A program made the position numbers and the translations under genes. This document shows, one piece after another, positions 6,144 to 12,778 of a stretch of DNA of 12,778 bases. Within the stretch, counting starts at the first letter, position 1; every line of letters begins with the position of its first letter. The DNA comes from Endomicrobium sp. (GTDB lineage: Bacteria > Elusimicrobiota > Endomicrobiia > Endomicrobiales > Endomicrobiaceae): assembly GCA_031264895.1 (NCBI GenBank), contig JAISDI010000059.1, positions 1 through 12,778 on the forward strand, given 5' to 3'. Under the pieces are notes generated by a model. That model was not told where the DNA came from, made no database searches, and worked only from the letters and a program-made list of their open reading frames with translations.

Positions 6144-9100
6144 ATGGTTATTGATTTAGGTATAAAAAAGCCGGTTACCACTCTTATGATCGTGCTTGCA
6201 TTGATAATGTTTTCCGGTATCATGCTTGTGCGTATTCCCGTTGAATTAAATCCCAATACACAGACAGGAATGGTCAGCGTAATTACAAGACTTCGCGGAG
6301 GCGTTGCTTCCAGCGAGGTCGAAAAGTACGTTACGCGTCCGCTTGAAGAAGTTTTTTCCGAGCTTAACGGCTTGAAAGAAATGATTTCTTCTTCAAAAGA
6401 ATCCGAATCCAATGTTATGATGACTTTTCATCACGGCATTGATACGGATTTCATAGTTATTGACGTTCGCGAAAAACTTGCAATGGTAAGGCATCTGCTT
6501 CCGAAAGAAACGGAAAAACCCATTATCGCCAAATTCGAACAGTCGGACGCCCCGATTATAATTATTTCTCTCAGCTCGGACAAACATAGTCCGGAGCAGC
6601 TCAGGGAAGTCGCCGAAGAACAGATAAAAGAAAAGATCATGCGCGTTTCCGGAGTAGCCAATATAGAAATAGGCGGCGGAAGAGAAAGAAAACTTCTTAT
6701 AGAAATCGACAATGCCAGGCTTCTTGCCTACAAACTGCCCATACTTGAAGTCGTACAGAAAATAAACCTGTCAAATATTTCGATCTCCGCCGGAGACATC
6801 GATGAGAAAAGCAAGAATTACGTAATAAGAGCTACGGGTGAATATAACAATATCAGCGAAATAGAAAATACCGGCATCGCCATTACGGATTCGGGTTCCA
6901 TCATAAAAATCAGAGATATTGCCACCGTTAAAGATTCTTACTACGAGCCGACTTCTTTTGCAAGGCTCAATGCCAATGACGTCGTATCTTTATACATTCA
7001 AAAAGAATCTACTGCAAACACCATAAGCACTGCAAGAGAAGCGCTGGTTGTCATAGATAACTTATCAAATATTCTGGACGAAAATATAGCGGTGACGGTC
7101 GTAAAAAACGATGCGGAATACATAAGTAAAGCCATTTATTCCCTCTGCGAATCGCTTGTTGTCGGGGCTATTTTGCTTGGCGGAATATTGTTTTTGTTTA
7201 TGCGCAACATAAGAAATATCATCATCGTCGGAACGACTCTTCCTTTAAGCCTTTTTATGTCCGTGCTTCTTATGTATTTCACAAATCAAACTTTTAACGT
7301 CATGACCCTCAGCGGTCTTGCCATGGGAATGGCAAACGTCATGGATAATGCGATCGTCGTTATAGAAAACATATCTTTCCACCATCACAGAAAAACTTTC
7401 AAGACAAAAGAAGAGCTTGTCATAAGAGGCACGGCGGAACTTTGGCAGCCGATATTTGCGTCTACGGTTACTACCATAGTAGTATTTTTCCCGCTTGTTT
7501 TTCTTGAACCGGAAATAAGACAGCTTTACATGCCTTTCGGCTTGACGATCACTTTTGCGCTTATAGCTTCTTTGGTAAGCACGATGATATTCGTTCCTCC
7601 GCAGATTTTCAGATGGCAGAACAATTTTGAACTTGAATTCCAGCAATGGTACATGAAAATAAGGCACATTTACGGGAAACTGCTTAAATTCGTTTTCAGA
7701 AGGCAGACTTATGTCTGGCTTTTCGTTTTTGCGCTGTTTCTTGCGTCTGTTAAAATTTTGCAAAGCAGAGATTCTGAATTTCTTGATGCCGGCGACGTAA
7801 ATACGTTCAGAATAGGAATACAGTTTCCTCCGGCTACGCGCATAGAAGTTTCGAACGAAATAGTGAAAAAAATGGAAAAACATCTTTTATCTTTCAGAGA
7901 TGACGTCGAAAGGGTATCGTCAAAGGTTGAAAAACTCCATACTTTCGTTGAAGTAAAAGTTTATAAAAACGCGGAATATTTTAAAGAAGAATTCAGAAAA
8001 TTTTTTGGAGAATATACTCCGGCATTCGTATATTATCAGGATTCCAATTCAGCCGGCGCCAAAGAAATGTACGTTGACTTTTACGGACAGGATTACGATA
8101 CGCTCAAACAGCTTGCTTTTTCTTCTTCGGGAAGGCTTCAGCAGGTCAAAGGGCTGACGGACGTAAAAATAAGAATGCGCGAGGATGAACCGGAAATCAA
8201 TCTTTTTGTAGACAACGACAGGCTTGCGATCTTCGGGCTTACGGCTTATTATTTCGGAAACACTCTGCATTGCCAGATAAGAGGGCTTATTGCCACGCAG
8301 TACAGAACCGAAGGAAAACAGATCGAAACGATAGCCAGGCTTATGCCGGGAAGCGTGCGGAATGTTAACGACGTTTTGTTTATGGCGATAATAAACCCTA
8401 AAAAAGACGTGGTGCGCGTCGGACAGGTCGCGGAAGCCAAAGAGATAAAATCCACGCAGGAAATATGGCATAAGAATAAGAAACGTTTTATACAGATAAG
8501 CGCCAACAGAAATAAAGTAGGCCTTACCACTGCGGCCAACGGCATTACCGCCGCGCTCAAAGGCGTTGCGTTCCCGAGAGATTATTCGTTCAATATAGCC
8601 GGAGATTATGAAAAAACCGTTCAAAATCAGGGCGCGTTTATGATGGCTATAGTGCTGACGGTCATTTTGATCTTCTTTGTGCTTGCATCCATTTTTGAGT
8701 CGTATAAACAGCCTTTTCTCATTATGTTTTCGCTGCCGTTAAGCTTGATAGGGGTTGCTTTTTCGCTTTGGATATTTAAAAAATCCATAAGTCTGGGCGT
8801 GTGGATAGGCATAATGATTTTGTTCGGTTCCATAGTTTACGGTTCGATCATCATCGTGGACAAAATCAACCAAAGAAGGCACGGCAGAAAAAATGTTATG
8901 AGGGTTATTTTTGAATCGTGCAAAGAAAGACTCCGTCCGGAACTTATAACGTTTTTAATGAAAACTATCGGACTTTTGCCGATGGTGCTCAGCCGCGACG
9001 AAGCCGCTTCAATGTGGCGTTCGCTCAGTCTTACGGTTCTGTGCGGAACCGTAACCGGAACCATGCTTACGCTTCTGATTATCCCGACGGCTTATTATTT

Positions 9101-9284
9101 GATGGATAACCCTAAAAAGAGCTTTCACGGCTTTTTGGATAATATGAAAATTCTTGTGGGTTTGGTTAACAGAGTTAAAGCGCCCGGCATGAAAAAGATT
9201 AAAGCCGCTGCGTCTAATCCGGCAGCGCCGGATATAAATACCGGCAATAAAGATTTGCCTAAAGTGCCGAGAATGAAAATTTAA
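6144..9284 (+). CDS. RND efflux permease, HAE1-like, first of a tandem pair
   Basis: The protein has 1046 residues with the twelve-helix RND plan: TM1 about 12-31, a periplasmic domain, TM2-6 about 330-490, TM7 about 522-540, a second periplasmic domain and TM8-12 about 829-985. A basic tail of about 60 residues follows. The inner membrane trimer would export substrates by proton antiport. In TM4 the relay reads VMDNAIVVIEN (D401, N402), matching the VDN form of many HAE1 pumps (AcrB has VDD). By eye alignment, TM11 keeps R929 and T936 (AcrB R971, T978). TM10, however, reads IVYGSIIIVD, with Y899 where AcrB has K940 and most HAE1 proteins have Asn. The start is ATG 6144 with only a weak CGGA nine bases upstream. 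RND2 follows after 22 bases. The substrate is unknown. Confidence 0.93.
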   Translation: MVIDLGIKKPVTTLMIVLALIMFSGIMLVRIPVELNPNTQTGMVSVITRLRGGVASSEVEKYVTRPLEEVFSELNGLKEMISSSKESESNVMMTFHHGIDTDFIVIDVREKLAMVRHLLPKETEKPIIAKFEQSDAPIIIISLSSDKHSPEQLREVAEEQIKEKIMRVSGVANIEIGGGRERKLLIEIDNARLLAYKLPILEVVQKINLSNISISAGDIDEKSKNYVIRATGEYNNISEIENTGIAITDSGSIIKIRDIATVKDSYYEPTSFARLNANDVVSLYIQKESTANTISTAREALVVIDNLSNILDENIAVTVVKNDAEYISKAIYSLCESLVVGAILLGGILFLFMRNIRNIIIVGTTLPLSLFMSVLLMYFTNQTFNVMTLSGLAMGMANVMDNAIVVIENISFHHHRKTFKTKEELVIRGTAELWQPIFASTVTTIVVFFPLVFLEPEIRQLYMPFGLTITFALIASLVSTMIFVPPQIFRWQNNFELEFQQWYMKIRHIYGKLLKFVFRRQTYVWLFVFALFLASVKILQSRDSEFLDAGDVNTFRIGIQFPPATRIEVSNEIVKKMEKHLLSFRDDVERVSSKVEKLHTFVEVKVYKNAEYFKEEFRKFFGEYTPAFVYYQDSNSAGAKEMYVDFYGQDYDTLKQLAFSSSGRLQQVKGLTDVKIRMREDEPEINLFVDNDRLAIFGLTAYYFGNTLHCQIRGLIATQYRTEGKQIETIARLMPGSVRNVNDVLFMAIINPKKDVVRVGQVAEAKEIKSTQEIWHKNKKRFIQISANRNKVGLTTAANGITAALKGVAFPRDYSFNIAGDYEKTVQNQGAFMMAIVLTVILIFFVLASIFESYKQPFLIMFSLPLSLIGVAFSLWIFKKSISLGVWIGIMILFGSIVYGSIIIVDKINQRRHGRKNVMRVIFESCKERLRPELITFLMKTIGLLPMVLSRDEAASMWRSLSLTVLCGTVTGTMLTLLIIPTAYYLMDNPKKSFHGFLDNMKILVGLVNRVKAPGMKKIKAAASNPAAPDINTGNKDLPKVPRMKI

Positions 9285-9306
9285 ATTAATTATAAAGGAA
9301 TGACAA

Positions 9307-12300
9307 ATGAGCATGTTAAGACTTTCCGTAGACAGGCCGGTAACGACGATAATGTTATTTTTATCGATAGGTCTTCTCGGTTTGATTTCATACACGAGAA
9401 TACCGCAGGAACTGTTTCCGTCTATGGAATATCCGCAGATCACTATCGTTACAAAGTATGAAGGCGCCGGGCCTGAAGAGTCGGAAAAACTCATAAGCAA
9501 GATGGTCGAAGAAACTGCCGGCACGGTCAAAGATATAAAAAGGGTTTCTTCAAATTCTAAAGAGGGCGTTTCAATAGTAACCTGCGAGTTCAGATGGGGA
9601 ACCAATATGGACTTTGCCGCCATGGACGTCCGCGAAAAAATAGATTTGATAAAAGAGGCTCTGCCGCGCGACGCGCTTGAACCTGTCGTCTTAAAATATA
9701 ATCCCACGCAGGTCGAGGCAATGATGCTTTCCGTAAGCTATAACAGCGGTTCTTCTTCCGCGTTAAGAATGGCTGATCTGAGACAGTTTGCCAAAAAAAA
9801 TCTTAAAGACGAGCTGGAAAGGCTTGAAGGCGTTGCGAAAGTAGAACTCAGAGGCGGAGAAGAAAAAGAAGTTTTGATCGAAATAGACAAAGGCAGACTT
9901 CTTGCCAATCAGGTTTCAATAACCGAGATCATCACTTCGCTTCAAAATGCGAATATCACATATCCCGCCGGAACGATCAAAGAAGAAAAACACGAGTACC
10001 TCGTAAAAACCGTCGGAGAATTCCAAAGTATAGACGACATTGCCGGCCTTTCTTTCAGTAAAATAGACTATAACATTCAGCAAAATATGAGCACAAAAAG
10101 AGTCAGAAACCAGCAGCAGGAAACCGGCGATAAAATAGTTTTTTTAAAAGACGTCGCCGACATTAAAGAAGCGCTGAGAGACAGAAAAGGTTATTCGAGA
10201 TACGGCATAGGCAACAGCATTGCCGAAAACATATCGGTCAGCATTTACCAGCAGTCCGGCTCGAATTTGATCAATCTTTCAAATAACGTGCAGAAAAAAC
10301 TTAAAGATATCAGAGAAGCCGGAAAAGTTCCGGACGACGTGGACATTAAAATCACTTCCGACCAATCGGACTTCATTAAAGAATCTCTGGCAAATTTATA
10401 TTCCAGCGGTATACAGGGAATTCTTTTATCGTTCATACTTTTATATTTCTTTATGAAAAGCTTTATGGCTTCGACTATCATAAACGTCGCCATTCCGGTC
10501 GCTCTTTGTTCAACTTTGAGTTTGATGTATTTTAACGATATTTCGATCAATACGATGTCGCTCGGAGGACTGACTGTAGGTATCGGTATGGTCGTTGACA
10601 ATTCAAACATGGTTCTTGAAAATATTCTGATGCAGTATCACAGATTAAAAGCCGGAGACAAAAAAGAGTCCATTTACGCCGCGACAAAAAGTTTGCTTGC
10701 CCCGATTTTAAGTTCAACGTTTACTTCGGTCGCGATCTTTATTCCTTTTGTTTTCGTGGCAGGAATGATAGGACAGCTTTTTAAGCAGCTGGCGCTGACT
10801 ATTACTTTTTCGCTTATATCTTCGATTTTTGCGGCAATGTTTTTGGTACCGCGTCTTGCGCTGTCTGCCGATTTAAGCAAACAGTCTATTACCGCTGGCA
10901 TGGACGCTATCAACAAATATTTTACTCCTTTGTTTAAATCCGTGCTGGATTGGAGAATGGGGAAAGTTACTCTGTGCGTTTTGGTGTACACGTTCGTAGG
11001 CGTCATATGTTTTATGCTTATTCCAAAAGAGTTTATGCCTAAAGTCGACGAGAGAAGATTCGTTTTAAATTTGACTATGCACCCGGACACTCCGCTTGAA
11101 ATAACAAACGCCACGTCGAAAAGAATAGAAAAGCTTATTTCAAATTATCCGGAAGTAAGGGACATTTCCGTAAGCGTAGGCTCTACGGGAGAAAATTCCG
11201 GCGTAGCGGCTATAGAATCTCTTTCTACATATCAGGCAAGGATAATAGGAAGGCTTAACAAAGAAGGCATGTCCACAAACGAGCTTGTCGCCGATATTTC
11301 AAATGAAATAAAAAAATGGGGAGTGAGCGGCATAGATACGGAATTTTTGACGCAGCAAGGTCTGTTTGGTTCCGGCGTTGGCGCCTCATCCGGACTTATG
11401 ATCGAAATAAGAGGAAAAGATTTAAAAGTCCTGAAAAGAGCCGCCGATGAAATAAGAAATATCATGAACGATATGGATCAGTTTTACGGCATTAAGCTTG
11501 ACCCTCCGGATGAAGTTCCGGAGCTGAGGCTTACTATAGACAGGGAAAGAGCGTCGCTTTTCGGACTCTCCACGCAGGACATTTCGGCAATGACTCTTGC
11601 CGCGATTAAAGGTTTTGTCGCGACAAAACTTAAAATGAAAGACGACGAAATGGATATAAGGGTAAGAATGCGTCCTGAAGACCGCGACAGGCTGGAAAAG
11701 GTTATGGAAATGACGGCATACTCTCCGTGGGGCATGACTATACAGCTTAAACAGATTTCACAGGCAAATTTTGTGAAAACTCTTCCGGCTATTAAAAGAA
11801 TAGAAGGCGAAAGAACTTATCTTCTCTCGGCAAATATCAGAGGCAATTTTACAAAAGCCGTCGCGGAGATAGAAGAGATATTAAACGACAGATATAACAA
11901 TGACGATATTCATTGCGTAATTTCCGGAGAAATGCTTGCCATGAAAGAGGCCTTATCGCAGATTTCTTTTGCTTTGGGTTTGGGCGTCATAATAATATTT
12001 ATGATACTTGCTTCCGAATTTGAATCGCTTTACCAGCCGATAATAGTTATGACCGCCGTTCCTTTAGGCGTTATCGGCGCTTTGTTTGCTTTGACTGTAA
12101 CAATGCAGTCTATCAATTCGATTTCGATGTTAGGGTTTATAATGCTTGTAGGAAACGTTATCAACATATCCATTTTGCTTGTGGACAGGTTTAATTTGGT
12201 TCTTGAAAGGGAAATCGCAAGAAATAACGGAAAAAAACCGGCAATGCTCGCTCTCAAGAAAAAGATTCTTGAAACTACTGTAAATCACATAAGGCCTATC

Positions 12301-12525
12301 ACCATGACAACTCTTACGACGATCACAGGCATGCTCCCCCTTGCAATAGGTTTCGGCGGTAAAGAGTCGACAAACCAGCCTATGGCAATAGCCGTTGTGG
12401 GCGGCCTTTCATTTGCGCTTGTCCTTGCATTGATTTTTGTTCCGTACGTCTACCTTGCCACAAAAGGCATGAGAAACACCGAAGACAATGAACTTTTCGT
12501 ATGGAATAACGACAAACAATTTTAA
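9307..12525 (+). CDS. RND efflux permease, HAE1-like, second of a tandem pair
   Basis: The protein has 1072 residues with the complete RND plan, from VDRPVTTIMLFLSIGLLGLI (TM1) to TM12 near residue 1050. The TM4 relay motif is GMVVDNSNMVLEN (D431, N432). TM10 is LVGNVINISILLVD, with N953 at the AcrB K940 position, as usual in HAE1 pumps. TM11 reads HIRPITMTTLTTITGMLP: T1001 is kept, but H994 replaces the Arg of AcrB position 971. About 20 hydrophilic residues rich in Gln, Arg and Asn (about 254-277) are inserted in the N-terminal docking region relative to RND1. The start is ATG 9307 after AAAGGA (9294-9299), seven bases upstream. It is clearly different in sequence from RND1, so this is not a recent duplication. 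It probably co-assembles with RND1 or competes for the same adaptor and TolC-family duct. Confidence 0.94.
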   Translation: MSMLRLSVDRPVTTIMLFLSIGLLGLISYTRIPQELFPSMEYPQITIVTKYEGAGPEESEKLISKMVEETAGTVKDIKRVSSNSKEGVSIVTCEFRWGTNMDFAAMDVREKIDLIKEALPRDALEPVVLKYNPTQVEAMMLSVSYNSGSSSALRMADLRQFAKKNLKDELERLEGVAKVELRGGEEKEVLIEIDKGRLLANQVSITEIITSLQNANITYPAGTIKEEKHEYLVKTVGEFQSIDDIAGLSFSKIDYNIQQNMSTKRVRNQQQETGDKIVFLKDVADIKEALRDRKGYSRYGIGNSIAENISVSIYQQSGSNLINLSNNVQKKLKDIREAGKVPDDVDIKITSDQSDFIKESLANLYSSGIQGILLSFILLYFFMKSFMASTIINVAIPVALCSTLSLMYFNDISINTMSLGGLTVGIGMVVDNSNMVLENILMQYHRLKAGDKKESIYAATKSLLAPILSSTFTSVAIFIPFVFVAGMIGQLFKQLALTITFSLISSIFAAMFLVPRLALSADLSKQSITAGMDAINKYFTPLFKSVLDWRMGKVTLCVLVYTFVGVICFMLIPKEFMPKVDERRFVLNLTMHPDTPLEITNATSKRIEKLISNYPEVRDISVSVGSTGENSGVAAIESLSTYQARIIGRLNKEGMSTNELVADISNEIKKWGVSGIDTEFLTQQGLFGSGVGASSGLMIEIRGKDLKVLKRAADEIRNIMNDMDQFYGIKLDPPDEVPELRLTIDRERASLFGLSTQDISAMTLAAIKGFVATKLKMKDDEMDIRVRMRPEDRDRLEKVMEMTAYSPWGMTIQLKQISQANFVKTLPAIKRIEGERTYLLSANIRGNFTKAVAEIEEILNDRYNNDDIHCVISGEMLAMKEALSQISFALGLGVIIIFMILASEFESLYQPIIVMTAVPLGVIGALFALTVTMQSINSISMLGFIMLVGNVINISILLVDRFNLVLEREIARNNGKKPAMLALKKKILETTVNHIRPITMTTLTTITGMLPLAIGFGGKESTNQPMAIAVVGGLSFALVLALIFVPYVYLATKGMRNTEDNELFVWNNDKQF

Positions 12526-12551
12526 ACACCCAAACATAAAATATTAAAACG

Positions 12552-12594
12552 TTAAAATCCTAACAGCCCTTTACGCAGGCTGTTAGGATTTTAA
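12552..12594. terminator. Rho-independent terminator of the efflux operon (possibly bidirectional)
   Basis: A perfect 17-bp stem (12552-12568 with 12578-12594; core ATCCTAACAGCC / GGCTGTTAGGAT) has a 9-base loop. It ends in TTTT on the + strand and lies 26 bases after the stop of the second permease. The symmetry (AAAA...TTTT) would also stop transcription coming from the right. Confidence 0.88.
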
Positions 12595-12626
12595 ATTATT
12601 ACAATAAAACCCCTCTTTTTTCCTTT

Positions 12627-12658
12627 GTCGTCATCCGCGAGTGTTTTTATCGGGGATC
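12627..12658. repeat. Interspersed-repeat-like element (CGTCATCC...GGGGATC type)
   Basis: The segment begins GTCGTCATCCGCGAG and ends ATCGGGGATC, with ATCC/GGAT arms at 12633-12636 and 12654-12657. It resembles dispersed intergenic repeats of the CGTCAT-CCCG...CGGGGATC kind known in several bacterial groups. Only one copy is in the window, so its repeat nature rests on recognition, not on seen copies. Confidence 0.4.
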
Positions 12659-12684
12659 GATTTTGCCGTTTTGCTGTTCGCCGT

Positions 12685-12740
12685 AATTCCCACTTTTTAA
12701 AGGGGGTGGCCGGAGACAATGTCTCCGGACGGGGGATTTG
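12685..12740. repeat. Palindromic intergenic repeat-like element with perfect hairpin
   Basis: The segment has the layout AATTCCCACTTTTTAAAGGG, then GGTGG, then a perfect hairpin CCGGAGAC-AAT-GTCTCCGG (12710-12728), then GGGGGATTTG. This layout (C-run, TTTTTAAA, G-run, variable hairpin, GGGGGATTT) matches a kind of small dispersed repeat I know from many bacterial genomes. The short - strand frame across it, with a FKKWEL stretch, is the kind of spurious peptide such repeats produce. A second copy is not in the window. Confidence 0.45.
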
Positions 12741-12778
12741 CCGTATGCGCAAGGTTCTAAATTTCATGTTCAATATAC

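Noticed and set aside
7245..7883. 212-codon open frame on the - strand
   Set aside because: It lies fully antisense inside the first RND permease. Its Arg/Lys/Tyr/Phe-rich composition is typical of a shadow frame.
8049..8624. 191-codon open frame on the - strand
   Set aside because: It is a shadow of the second periplasmic domain of the first permease.
9009..9707. 232-codon open frame on the - strand
   Set aside because: It is antisense across the junction of the two RND genes. The composition is serine/isoleucine-rich as in mirrored codons, with no ribosome binding site or domain.
12591..12773. 60-codon open frame on the - strand after the operon
   Set aside because: It begins near the right edge and crosses both repeat-like elements and the terminator. 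Peptides of this sort are a usual artefact of such repeats.

Overview
The window looks like chromosome of an AT-rich, Gram-negative (diderm) bacterium. It has a complete TolC/adaptor/RND efflux locus, which needs two membranes. Codon use favours AGA/AGG for arginine and ATA for isoleucine, and GTG/TTG starts with clear Shine-Dalgarno sequences are common. A member of the Elusimicrobiota/Endomicrobia type would fit, but nothing here is diagnostic, so this is a guess.

Left part (1-1794): a possible C-terminal stub of a gene cut by the window edge, then a two-gene AbiEi/AbiEii type IV toxin-antitoxin operon on the + strand. The two genes overlap by four bases. The operon has its own extended -10 promoter and uses arginine codons unlike the efflux genes. 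It ends close to the 3' end of the tmRNA gene, a common landing site for mobile DNA. A short orphan open frame and a 14-bp hairpin lie between them.

Middle part (1794-3134, - strand): a thioesterase of the YbgC/FadM (4HBT hotdog) family, tadA (tRNA adenosine deaminase) and ssrA (tmRNA) form a compact cluster behind a near-consensus sigma-70 promoter. The tmRNA structure is well supported: acceptor stem, encoded CCA, long helix 2 and pseudoknot PK1. Its predicted degradation tag is unusual: 26 residues, rich in Met, Pro and Asn, ending in IAA.

Right part (3156-12594, + strand): a four-gene efflux operon made of a TolC-family outer membrane factor, a membrane-anchored periplasmic adaptor and two different full-length RND permeases (1046 and 1072 aa). 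It is transcribed from a near-consensus promoter divergent from the thioesterase promoter and ends at a 17-bp stem terminator. The gene order and the two unlike permeases resemble MdtABC-type pumps, in which two RND paralogues co-assemble. The first permease has non-standard residues at proton-relay positions in TM10. No local regulator gene is visible.

The right edge (12595-12778) is non-coding. It appears to hold two interspersed repeat elements, one with a perfect 8-bp hairpin. No CRISPR array, transposase, integrase or tRNA gene was seen. I found no clear new multi-gene system. The tmRNA tag, the asymmetric RND pair and the AbiE module next to ssrA deserve the closest look.
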